This document shows positions 30,716-36,220 of a DNA stretch of 36,220 nucleotides, in pieces. The DNA is from CAYMZB01 sp964394845. GTDB taxonomy: Bacteria > Patescibacteriota > Microgenomatia > Daviesbacterales > UBA10151. The stretch spans positions 1-36,220 of the forward strand of contig CAYMZB010000039.1 in NCBI GenBank assembly GCA_964394845.1, given 5' to 3'. A program made the translations under genes and the position numbers. The stretch's first letter is position 1, and each line of letters starts with the position of its first letter. Below the pieces are notes generated by a model. It did not search any database. It had not been told where the DNA came from and saw only the letters and a list, made by a program, of their open reading frames with translations.

Positions 30716-30823
30716 GTAGATTATAGGATCAGGAATAATTTTATTAAGTAAAAATTTATTGGTTAAAACTGCAAGGGCATTAAAAAAATACGCAGATATT
30801 GTAAATGGTAAATGAGACGTAAA

Positions 30824-32134
30824 TTACTCCTTTTCCATTTCTTTGTTTCTTTTATTCAAAACTTCTTCTGTTTGAACTGTATGACCAATAAATCTAAGCA
30901 GTGAATGAGGAATCCCGTTATGTTGAATAATATCTGTATACACCAAAGCAGAAGGTCTAATTCGTCTTGCTTGAGTTGTGTAATCTATTTCAATAAGGCC
31001 AAACCTGGGATCAAGACCTCTATGCCACTCAAAATTATCAATTAAAGACCAATAGAAAAATCCTTTTACATTAATTCCTCTGCTTATTGCTTGATAAACT
31101 TCATGTAAATAAGTTATTAGAAAGCGGTTTCTTCTATCATCATTTGTTGAGGCTATCCCACATTCAGTTATGTAAATTGGTAAATGATCTGAAAGATCTG
31201 TTAAAACATCAAATAATCCTTCAGGATAAATTTCCCACCCTAAGTCCGAGATATCTCTTGACTCTACTGAGGCATCAGCGATTTCAGGCAGTATTCCTTT
31301 GCCTGTCGTAAATCTAACATGGAAATAATAATTTACTCCTAGAAAATCATGTGTAGCTTTTGTTAAAAAATAGAATAGGTGATTTGAAATTAAATCCGTA
31401 AATATAACTGCCATTTGCTCAATCAGTGAATGTTTATGATAAGCATCCAAAGACTCTACATTTTGGGCAATACCTACAGGTTTTATAGGATGCAGTTTAT
31501 GTAAATATTTGTAAACTTTTTTATGTGCGGAAGCTAAATTAAGAACTGTTTTAATTTGAGCAAAAAAACTTTTCTTTGCCGGCGGCCAATCTCTTTTGAT
31601 ATATCCTTCATATATATAGACTCCTGGTTCATTAAGAGTAACCCACATGTCTACATATTCTGCTATTTCCGGGACAATCCTTTTTACAAATCTTTCAAAA
31701 ATCTTAGGTGTTTTCCCATTTTCCCAGCCACCTAGATCAGCTACCCATTTAGGCAAAGTAAAATGCCAAAGCGTTAGCATTACTTTTATATTACGGTTTT
31801 TTAAAGCTTTTAAGACAGATTTATAGTGTTCAATTTCCTGAACCTGAAATTCTCCGTCTTTAGGTTCAATACGGGACCATTCAATTGATAGCCTATGTAC
31901 ATTGTGGTTTAGCTGTTTGATAAGATCAAAGTCGCTCTCGTAGCGGTTATATTGATCGCAGGCTTGTTCTGAGCGAAGACGGGGTGGCTTTGTTTTTTGT
32001 TCAAAATCCCACCAGTCACTATAAATATTATTACCTTCTACCTGATAAGCGCTTGTTGCAGCTCCCCACAGAAAACCTTCCGGAAATTTCAAGGTTTTGT
32101 GGTCATGTTTCTCTTTGAGCTTTGAATTTATCAT
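30824..32134 (-). CDS. GH1-family beta-glucosidase
   Basis: The 436-residue protein is a complete GH1 (beta/alpha)8 enzyme: N-terminal signature FPEGFLWGAATSAYQVEG (17-34), acid/base E169 in TLNEPG, nucleophile E324 in ITECGIAS (the usual motif is TENG, so Asn is Cys here), and NFEWHRGLDPRFGL near the aglycone site. It hydrolyses terminal beta-linked sugars from glycosides or oligosaccharides. No signal peptide is seen, so it is cytoplasmic. The EamA transporter gene follows directly on the same strand and could move its substrate or product. Confidence 0.93.
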   Translation of the reverse strand: MINSKLKEKHDHKTLKFPEGFLWGAATSAYQVEGNNIYSDWWDFEQKTKPPRLRSEQACDQYNRYESDFDLIKQLNHNVHRLSIEWSRIEPKDGEFQVQEIEHYKSVLKALKNRNIKVMLTLWHFTLPKWVADLGGWENGKTPKIFERFVKRIVPEIAEYVDMWVTLNEPGVYIYEGYIKRDWPPAKKSFFAQIKTVLNLASAHKKVYKYLHKLHPIKPVGIAQNVESLDAYHKHSLIEQMAVIFTDLISNHLFYFLTKATHDFLGVNYYFHVRFTTGKGILPEIADASVESRDISDLGWEIYPEGLFDVLTDLSDHLPIYITECGIASTNDDRRNRFLITYLHEVYQAISRGINVKGFFYWSLIDNFEWHRGLDPRFGLIEIDYTTQARRIRPSALVYTDIIQHNGIPHSLLRFIGHTVQTEEVLNKRNKEMEKE

Positions 32135-32150
32135 ACAAACATACTATCAT
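32122..32150 (+). promoter_or_regulatory. Promoter of the coiled-coil membrane protein gene
   Basis: TTGAAT (32122-32127), 17 bp, TATCAT (32145-32150), six bases before the ATG at 32157; expected leaderless start. It overlaps the 5' end of the divergent GH1 gene. Confidence 0.6.
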
Positions 32151-32156
32151 AAATAT

Positions 32157-32864
32157 ATGAGCAAGCTGTTGCCTTTTATAGTGATCATTGCTTTGATTTT
32201 GGGTGGATTAGGTTTCTATGGTTTTGTTATTTATAAGCCAGATATAGCTGCCGTACCAAAAACTTTACCACAAGCTACAATTGATGGTCGGATTAAATCT
32301 TTAGAAGATTTAGTAACAAGACTAGAAAAAGAAGTGAATGATTTAAAATCTTCAATATCTACCGCAGAGTCTTCCAGTCCTTCAGATTCAACAACATCAA
32401 GTTTAACAATATCAAGTGTAGAGTCTGAAGTTATTCAGTTGAAAGCGCGCGTTTCAGCTTTAGAAAAAACATCTGCTACAACTGCTCCTGCCTCAGCTAC
32501 TAAATATCCTTTATATATTCCTTTAGGTGCGGGTGCAGGCCCCTGGAATAATCCAGATTGGGTTACTTTAACAGAATATCAAGCGCTAATTAATGCTGAT
32601 AACTATTCTGGATATTCCAGTATGCAGCTTGAAGTAAACTCCAGGGTAGTGGAATCATTAGGTGTGGGGTCAATTAGATTATATAATGTAACAGATGGAA
32701 CCAGTATTTCTTCGCAGATTGATATAACTTCTTCAAGCTTTAGCGTACAGAGTTCTGATACACTTAAATTACCTGGTGGTCAAAAGAAATATAGTCTTCA
32801 GGTTAAGATTGCAGATAACAAAACCCTGTATATTCAAAGTGCCAGGATTAAGGTTAATTTTTAA
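32157..32864 (+). CDS. Membrane-anchored coiled-coil protein of unknown function
   Basis: With the start at 32157 the protein has 235 residues; the ATG at 32097 lies upstream of the promoter. An N-terminal membrane helix (about 3-25) is followed by a coiled coil (about 40-65, IDGRIKSLEDLVTRLEKEV), a Ser/Thr-rich spacer, a second short coil and a C-terminal beta-rich domain (about 115-235; YPLYIPLGAGAGPWNNPDWVT, SMQLEVNSRVVESLGVGSIRLYNVTDG). The C-terminal domain would lie outside the cell and may bind ligand or partner proteins. No family is recognised. Confidence 0.7.
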   Translation: MSKLLPFIVIIALILGGLGFYGFVIYKPDIAAVPKTLPQATIDGRIKSLEDLVTRLEKEVNDLKSSISTAESSSPSDSTTSSLTISSVESEVIQLKARVSALEKTSATTAPASATKYPLYIPLGAGAGPWNNPDWVTLTEYQALINADNYSGYSSMQLEVNSRVVESLGVGSIRLYNVTDGTSISSQIDITSSSFSVQSSDTLKLPGGQKKYSLQVKIADNKTLYIQSARIKVNF

Positions 32865-32906
32865 AAGTGGTTTACCACAACTACGGGTGATGATGAGATA
32901 GTTGTC

Positions 32907-32980
32907 TGGCAGGGGCGGGAGGAATCGAACCTTCGTCATGGCTTTTGGAGAGCCAGGTCCTACCACTGAACGACACCCCT
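32907..32980 (-). tRNA. tRNA-Trp (anticodon CCA)
   Basis: On the minus strand: acceptor AGGGGTG/CGCCCCT, D stem GTTC/GGAC, anticodon stem GGCT/AGCC with loop CTCCAAA (anticodon CCA), T loop TTCGATT with one mismatch in the T stem. The CCA end is encoded (32907-32909). It lies directly downstream of rpmG, as in many bacteria. A small GTGGT/ACCAC hairpin with TTTT (about 32863-32878) could end the transcript. Confidence 0.94.
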
Positions 32981-33036
32981 ATGTAAGTTACATTGTAACC
33001 TGTAAACTAAAACCTGTAAACACTGTAACCTGGAAT

Positions 33037-33201
33037 TTAGATTTTAACTTCGTTGTGGGGATTAGTTTTGCGACAGTGAGAACAAAATTTGTTCATAGTA
33101 AGCTTTTCTTTTATATTTACAGTGTTTCTTGAAGCGTTATAATTTTTTTCTTTACAAATAGAGCATTGGAAAAGAAATATTTGTCTGTTGCTTTTAGCCA
33201 T
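33037..33201 (-). CDS. rpmG: 50S ribosomal protein L33
   Basis: This 54-residue gene reads MAKSNRQIFLFQCSICKEKN at the N-terminus and has two CxxC pairs (CSIC and CSHC), the zinc-ribbon form of L33, with NKFCSHCRKTNPHNEVK at the end. The length is normal. It lies upstream of tRNA-Trp, the standard neighbour before secE, but secE is about 5.8 kb further on. A promoter with TTGCAG and TATAAT boxes precedes it. Confidence 0.95.
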   Translation of the reverse strand: MAKSNRQIFLFQCSICKEKNYNASRNTVNIKEKLTMNKFCSHCRKTNPHNEVKI

Positions 33202-33213
33202 AGGTGCTTAAGG

Positions 33214-33242
33214 ATTATATAGAGATATAACTAAAACTGCAA
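33214..33242 (-). promoter_or_regulatory. Promoter of rpmG-tRNA-Trp
   Basis: On the minus strand TTGCAG (33237-33242), 17 bp, TATAAT (33214-33219); the ATG at 33201 follows twelve bases after the -10 box. Confidence 0.65.
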
Positions 33243-33275
33243 TAGTTACTGTCAAAAATGAGTCTAGGAGATTAT

Positions 33276-33551
33276 ATGATGACTAACTGGGATACATACA
33301 AACAAAAATTACTAAAAGACCCTGAGTTTAAAAAGCTTTATGAAGAGTCTCAACCTGAGTTTGAGATTGCTAAGGCTATTATCCGAGCAAGGATAGAGAA
33401 TAAAATAACGCAAAAAGAATTAGCGGAAAAAATGAACACCACTCAATCTGTGATCTCCCGTGTTGAGCAAGGTAAAACAAGTCCCTCTATTTCTTTGCTT
33501 AAGCGTTTAGCAGCCGCTTTAAATACAACCCTTCAAGTTCAGTTTAAATAA
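33276..33551 (+). CDS. Orphan HigA-like XRE regulator
   Basis: An HTH_3 domain (about 28-85: RIENKITQKELAEKMNTTQSVISRVEQ, SISLLKRLAAALNTTLQVQF) follows a helical N-terminus, as in the HigA antitoxin at 23830-24114. An AGGAG site (33266-33270) lies five bases before the ATG at 33276, one of few clear ribosome-binding sites in this window. An ATG at 33258 is less likely. No toxin gene adjoins it: rpmG lies upstream on the other strand, and the direct-repeat region lies downstream. It may be a solitary antitoxin or a local regulator. Confidence 0.82.
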   Translation: MMTNWDTYKQKLLKDPEFKKLYEESQPEFEIAKAIIRARIENKITQKELAEKMNTTQSVISRVEQGKTSPSISLLKRLAAALNTTLQVQFK

Positions 33552-33561
33552 TTAATGGGTG

Positions 33562-33684
33562 TTGACAATAGAGTTAACAGTTGAGACTATAGAATTAGAA
33601 GTAAACTACAACTGTGTAAACTACAATTATGATTAACTAATTGTAGTAAACCAGTTTGTAGTAAAACCATGAATAATTCTGCCC
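33562..33684 (+). repeat. Direct repeat, left copy (interrupted by a palindromic insertion)
   Basis: A 44-bp block (33562-33605: TTGACAAT...GACTATAGAATTAGAAGTAAA) and an 18-bp block beginning at 33667 (CATGAATAATTCTGCCC) match a second copy at 34542-34604. Between them is the 60-bp insertion described separately. The two copies bracket the small-ORF/RusA cassette. Confidence 0.75.
33606..33659. mobile_element. 54-bp palindromic mini-element with 6-bp target duplication
   Basis: Outer arms CTACAACTG and CAGTTTGTAG and inner arms CTACAATTA and TAATTGTAG form a nested hairpin with an 8-nt loop. It is flanked on both sides by AGTAAA (33600-33605 and 33660-33665). The matching uninterrupted site, with one AGTAAA, is at 34580-34585. 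Taken together, this is the signature of an insertion. It encodes nothing and would need a transposase from elsewhere. Confidence 0.7.
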
Positions 33685-33761
33685 GCTTCGCCGCGCCTTG
33701 TGTCGCCACTGGCACGAGGCGAGCTCAAATAATTAACAGAGAAAAAAAAGGTTCTGATTAG
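33669..33761 (+). CDS. Possible 30-codon leader-like ORF (MNNSA...)
   Basis: It starts with MNNSA and then runs into a GC-rich hairpin (GCCTTGTG/CACGAGGC). Its first codons and its upstream region are shared with the ORF at 34589-34648. No ribosome-binding site is visible. It may be a leader peptide or only a by-product of the repeated sequence. Confidence 0.25.
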   Translation: MNNSARFAAPCVATGTRRAQIINREKKGSD

Positions 33762-33784
33762 TGGTTTTAAATCGTTTACACGAG

Positions 33785-33793
33785 TGGTATAAT
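33785..33793 (+). promoter_or_regulatory. Extended -10 promoter (TGG-TATAAT) of the small-ORF/RusA operon
   Basis: TATAAT (33788-33793) with TGG ends eight bases before the ATG at 33802. It is the same arrangement as at 4484-4502, with an expected leaderless start. Confidence 0.65.
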
Positions 33794-33801
33794 TTGCTTA
33801 T

Positions 33802-33969
33802 ATGAAAAAGAAACTAACTAAAAAACCTGTTTATTTTATCGCCACGAAGTATAAAAATAATCCTGCGCAAGTTGCATTCTATACAAAAGATGGTGGGCAG
33901 GTTCCTGAGAATAAGGTAGAGAAAGAACCTACTAAAGCTGGCGTACGTCTTTATACCTTTGCAAGTTGA
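33802..33969 (+). CDS. Small basic hypothetical protein (55 residues)
   Basis: The sequence reads MKKKLTKKPVYFIATKYKNN, then a PAQVAFYTKDGGQVPENK stretch, ending in RLYTFAS. It is Lys-rich and probably folds as a small beta domain. The consensus promoter and the six-base gap to the RusA gene support it as a real gene. No family is recognised; a nucleic-acid-binding partner of the resolvase is possible but unproven. Confidence 0.65.
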   Translation: MKKKLTKKPVYFIATKYKNNPAQVAFYTKDGGQVPENKVEKEPTKAGVRLYTFAS

Positions 33970-33975
33970 TCCTCC

Positions 33976-34482
33976 ATGTCAAAGAAAAGATTAAGCTCTT
34001 TAACCTCTGTAGATTTCGATATCGGGATCGGAGAGATTATTCCCTCTACACAAGAAGCATTTAAAGAAAGTTTCTCAGAGGCAACTAGAAAAGAAGAGAA
34101 GACCCAAGTTTTAACTTTTAAGCAAAATTTTCTTCAAAGAGTTGAAGAGGTTTTAAAAGATACCAATCAATTTCCCACCAGTAATGAAGTTTTTGTTTTT
34201 ATTGTCCAGTATTTTATCTCAGAGAAAGAATATAGATCTCGTGATATAGACAATATGGCAAAAACAATTCTAGATGTTTTCAAGGGCAGATTATATCAAG
34301 ATGACGGGCAGGTAAAAACGTTACTGGTTGGTAAAAAGATGGAAGGGAGGGTCCCTCATAACTTTGCGTATATAGCAATTAAAGAACTTAAAAGCGGGAG
34401 TGACGTAGACGCTCTTAAAATATCCGGTTTGGAAAGATCAGTAACTTTATATCACGAGCTTAAAAAGAAAGGTTTGGTGTAG
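33976..34482 (+). CDS. RusA-family Holliday junction resolvase-like endonuclease
   Basis: In this 168-residue protein the stretch RDIDNMAKTILDVFKGRLYQDDGQVKTLLVGKK (about 89-121) matches the RusA core, including acidic residues D90, D92 and D109/D110 that bind the metal, and the following basic residues. RusA enzymes cut Holliday junctions and are mostly carried by phages and mobile elements. There is a 45-residue N-terminal region of unknown role and a short helical tail. With the small upstream gene it forms an operon bracketed by direct repeats, which suggests a transferred cassette. Confidence 0.82.
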   Translation: MSKKRLSSLTSVDFDIGIGEIIPSTQEAFKESFSEATRKEEKTQVLTFKQNFLQRVEEVLKDTNQFPTSNEVFVFIVQYFISEKEYRSRDIDNMAKTILDVFKGRLYQDDGQVKTLLVGKKMEGRVPHNFAYIAIKELKSGSDVDALKISGLERSVTLYHELKKKGLV

Positions 34483-34541
34483 CCGTTCTCTTTACCCCTT
34501 CATCAGAAGGTACAGGACAAGCAGCACCTGCATAATAAGTA

Positions 34542-34604
34542 TTGACAATGGAGGCAAGAAGTTGGACTATAGAATTAGAAGTAAAATTATGAATAATTCT
34601 GCCC
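34542..34604 (+). repeat. Direct repeat, right copy (uninterrupted)
   Basis: It matches 33562-33605 plus the block starting at 33667. The last 21 bases of the 44-bp block (ACTATAGAATTAGAAGTAAA) are identical and the first 8 are identical; changes are limited to the middle. TTGACA at 34542-34547 could be a -35 box with TATAGA at a long 20-bp spacing. Confidence 0.75.
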
Positions 34605-34648
34605 ATAATTCTAGTGGGATTAGTACTCTCTCTCTCTCTCTCTCATAA
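34589..34648 (+). CDS. Possible 19-codon leader-like ORF (MNNSA...)
   Basis: It begins MNNSAHNSSG and ends in Leu-Ser repeats encoded by a (CT)n tract. It is the counterpart of the ORF at 33669-33761. Being so short, it may be non-coding. Confidence 0.2.
   Translation: MNNSAHNSSGISTLSLSLS
34626..34644. repeat. (CT)n microsatellite
   Basis: Nineteen bases of uninterrupted CT repeat. It lies inside the small MNNSA ORF, in a 300-bp stretch without a confident gene (34483-34782) that otherwise holds the right direct repeat and an intrinsic terminator. Confidence 0.9.
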
Positions 34649-34680
34649 AGCCCAGTCAAAAGAAAAATTCTTTAGAAATA

Positions 34681-34711
34681 TTCTCCCTTTGTTCGCAAGG
34701 GGATTTTTTTT
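34681..34711 (+). terminator. Intrinsic terminator
   Basis: CCCTTTG-TTCG-CAAGGGG forms a 7-bp stem (one G-T pair) with a TTCG loop, followed by A and eight Ts. It ends transcription of the RusA/repeat region before the histidine kinase gene. Confidence 0.85.
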
Positions 34712-34782
34712 GTGAATGAGACGACGGTACGGGTAACCGGAGATATGCGAGGAAAACTGATCGGCAGCGGTTTTAATTTAAC

Positions 34783-35220
34783 ATGAACAAAAAAACTATT
34801 ATTCACGAATCCGATGACATAATCCTCAGGCTCAAAGCTTTGGCCAAAGAAAAAGAAGATATTAGGCTCAAGCTGGCGGTAACGGCAAAGAAACTTGCCC
34901 TCAAAGCCAAGCAGCTCGCCGTGATCGCCGAGGAAAAGGAAGATGTCAGGAAGAAGCTTGAGGTGACGAACGATAAGCTAGCTCGCGCAGAAAAATTGGC
35001 TATCCTTGGTAAACTAGCCGGCATCATGGGTCATGAGATTAGAAACCCTTTAGGGGTTATTAGAAATTCAATCTATTTCCTCACTATGAAATTCGGGGAA
35101 AGCACAGATGAGAAGGTGAAAGGCATATGGATATCATACAAGCAGAAATTGATGGCTGTGATAAAATCATTTCTGACGTTCTCGATTTTGCGAGGATCAA
35201 ACCACCTTCCATTACGGTAA
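34783..35220 (+). CDS. Sensor histidine kinase, N-terminal fragment (frameshifted)
   Basis: Residues 1-75 form a Lys/Ala/Leu/Glu-rich coiled coil with internally repeated KEKEDIRLKL / EEKEDVRKKL units. The HisKA dimerisation and phosphoacceptor domain follows (H84 in GKLAGIMGHEIRNPLGVIRNS). There is no membrane segment or sensor domain, so it is cytoplasmic. After about residue 112 (DEKVK) the frame is lost: the following residues are unlike any kinase, and the correct continuation is in the frame of the next entry. An A4 run reduced to AAA at 35119-35121 explains the break. The base composition is richer in G+C than upstream genes. Confidence 0.8.
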   Translation: MNKKTIIHESDDIILRLKALAKEKEDIRLKLAVTAKKLALKAKQLAVIAEEKEDVRKKLEVTNDKLARAEKLAILGKLAGIMGHEIRNPLGVIRNSIYFLTMKFGESTDEKVKGIWISYKQKLMAVIKSFLTFSILRGSNHLPLR

Positions 35221-35642
35221 CAGAGATCAATAGCGTGGTTGAAACATCCCTTTCCAAAGCCAGTATCCCAAAGACAATTAAAGTCCAAACCCATTTAGGC
35301 GAGAATCTGCCCAAGGTAAAGGTTGACGTCTTGCAGATCGGACAAGTTTTTTTAAATATTATTTCCAATGCCATTGAGGCTATGCCCAAAGGTGGCGAGA
35401 TACAGGTTACGACTTCGCAAACTGATACATTCATATCCACCGCCTTTAAAGATACCGGTGTGGGCATTCCAAAAAAAAACATTAATAAACTTTTTGAGCC
35501 GCTTTTTAGTACCAAACCCAAAGGGCTTGGCTTGGGGCTTGCCGCCTGCCAGAATATTATCGTTGATCATCAGGGAAAGATTGAATTTAAAAGCCAGGAG
35601 GGGCAAGGAGCAACCTTTATTGTTACATTACCAATTGTATAA
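35127..35642 (+). CDS. Sensor histidine kinase, C-terminal catalytic fragment (frameshifted)
   Basis: The fragment starts MDIIQAEIDGCDKIISDVLD, the second HisKA helix, and continues with the ATP-binding HATPase_c domain: N box QVFLNIISNAIEAMP, G1 box FKDTGVGIP, F box LFEPLFSTK and G2 box GLGLGLAACQNII. Joined to the previous fragment through one restored A it gives a normal cytoplasmic kinase of about 287 residues. The ATG at 35127 is internal to the original gene. Twenty-six bases downstream is a response regulator gene. Confidence 0.85.
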   Translation: MDIIQAEIDGCDKIISDVLDFARIKPPSITVTEINSVVETSLSKASIPKTIKVQTHLGENLPKVKVDVLQIGQVFLNIISNAIEAMPKGGEIQVTTSQTDTFISTAFKDTGVGIPKKNINKLFEPLFSTKPKGLGLGLAACQNIIVDHQGKIEFKSQEGQGATFIVTLPIV

Positions 35643-35668
35643 AAATTAGTGGTTAATTAAAAATTAAT

Positions 35669-36220
35669 ATGACAAATAATATGTTAAAAATACTAATAGT
35701 AGACGATAGTAAGGAATTTTGCACGAGCCTGGCTGATATTTTGGAAGCGAAAGGATATGAGGTGGAATCAGAAAACTCCGGAGAAGCAGCCATCGCCAAG
35801 GTTAAAGAAAAATCATTTGATGTAATTCTTATGGATATTAAGATGCCGGTCATGAATGGAGTGGAGGCTTTTAAGAAAATTAAAAAAATCAGCCCCAGTA
35901 CCGCAGTAATTATGATAACTGCGTATTCTCTGGAAAACTTAATCAACGAGGCACTTGCCGAAGGAGCTTTTGGCGTTCTGCGTAAACCCCTAGACATTGA
36001 TAAGTTGATAGAGCAAATCGAACTAGCCAAGGAAAGGGGCATGCTCATACTCGTAACCGACGACGATCCCGCAACCAGAGAAACCTTTAAGGATGTGCTG
36101 GAAGCCAAAGGGTATAAGGTATCCACTGCGGTAACGGGAGAAGAAGCTATTGAGCAAAGCCGAGAAAGACCCGATGATATTTTGTTTATAGATATGAAAC
36201 TGCCTGCTTTAAATGGCTTG
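35669..36220 (+). CDS. Tandem receiver-domain response regulator (partial, runs off the window)
   Basis: The frame is open from the ATG at 35669 to the window end (184 codons). Receiver domain 1 (about 5-122) has the acidic pair in LIVDDS, phosphoacceptor Asp in VILMDIKMPVMNG, the Thr in MITAYS and Lys in LRKPL. Receiver domain 2 starts at about 125 (LILVTDDDP) and has its acceptor Asp in LFIDMKLPALNG before the edge. Two receivers in a row suggest a phosphorelay or a regulator whose output domain lies outside the window. The two receivers are similar to each other (EAKGYEVES / EAKGYKVST), consistent with internal duplication. The cognate kinase is the broken gene upstream. Confidence 0.9.
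   Translation, partial: MTNNMLKILIVDDSKEFCTSLADILEAKGYEVESENSGEAAIAKVKEKSFDVILMDIKMPVMNGVEAFKKIKKISPSTAVIMITAYSLENLINEALAEGAFGVLRKPLDIDKLIEQIELAKERGMLILVTDDDPATRETFKDVLEAKGYKVSTAVTGEEAIEQSRERPDDILFIDMKLPALNGL

Noticed and set aside
35653..36126. 157-codon minus-strand ORF at the right end
   Set aside because: It is antisense to the tandem receiver gene, whose motifs are clear and in frame to the edge.

Overview
The window looks like a chromosomal piece of a Candidate Phyla Radiation (Patescibacteria) bacterium, most likely of the Microgenomates type. The reasons are the low G+C content, very compact and often overlapping genes, small versions of standard proteins (ComEC without its C-terminal nuclease domain, 773-residue LeuRS), a DUF5674-like gene, and many short AT-rich 'CAATTTACAATT'-type and GC-rich palindromic repeats between and inside genes. 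The taxonomic assignment is inference from style, not from a database comparison.

Layout. 1-1.7 kb (minus strand): an F-type ATP-synthase c-like hairpin fused to an extracytoplasmic domain, followed by a b-like coiled-coil subunit. 2.0-9.7 kb (plus): leuS, a CIRCE-like HrcA operator, then a SprT-like metalloprotease, comEA, a minimal comEC, argS, a membrane-anchored phosphoesterase and ndk. 9.7-15.3 kb: tRNA-Pro(CGG) on the minus strand, tRNA-Arg(CCT) running straight into a sortase gene, a PEGA/beta-propeller protein, mreB, a GT4 glycosyltransferase, a WecG/TagA/CpsF glycosyltransferase and a cupin that has lost its metal ligands; this is mainly a cell-envelope block. 15.3-17.3 kb: an excisionase-like HTH protein, rplL, rplJ with an L10 leader, and a divergent DUF5674-like pair. 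17.3-23.5 kb: surface and export functions (O-antigen-ligase-like protein, Pro/Thr-rich CARDB/TIG protein, dockerin-type protein, YbhN-like flippase). 23.4-24.9 kb: a HigBA toxin-antitoxin pair with a palindromic operator on its promoter, and a gene broken by a one-base frameshift. 25.0-27.1 kb (minus): rplA, rplK, nusG and secE, in reverse of transcription order. 27.1-32.9 kb: ASCH-domain protein, class A PBP, EamA transporter, GH1 glycosidase and a coiled-coil membrane protein. 32.9-33.2 kb (minus): tRNA-Trp and rpmG. 33.2-36.2 kb: an accessory stretch with an orphan HigA-like regulator, a cassette (55-residue protein plus a RusA-like resolvase) flanked by direct repeats, and a frameshifted cytoplasmic histidine kinase followed by a tandem response regulator cut by the window edge.

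Themes. (1) The usual rpmG-trnW-secE-nusG-rplK-rplA-rplJ-rplL cluster is present in order on one strand but spread over about 17.6 kb by two large insertions. (2) About ten genes have a -10 box (often TGG-TATAAT) ending only 6-9 nt before the ATG, so their mRNAs are probably leaderless; this also corrects several start codons. (3) Palindromic repeats have invaded coding sequence, giving an in-frame insert in LeuRS and foreign C-terminal tails on several proteins. (4) Two genes are each broken by an apparent loss of one A from an A4 run. (5) A 54-bp palindromic mini-element sits in one copy of a duplicated sequence with a 6-bp target duplication, and the other copy preserves the empty site.
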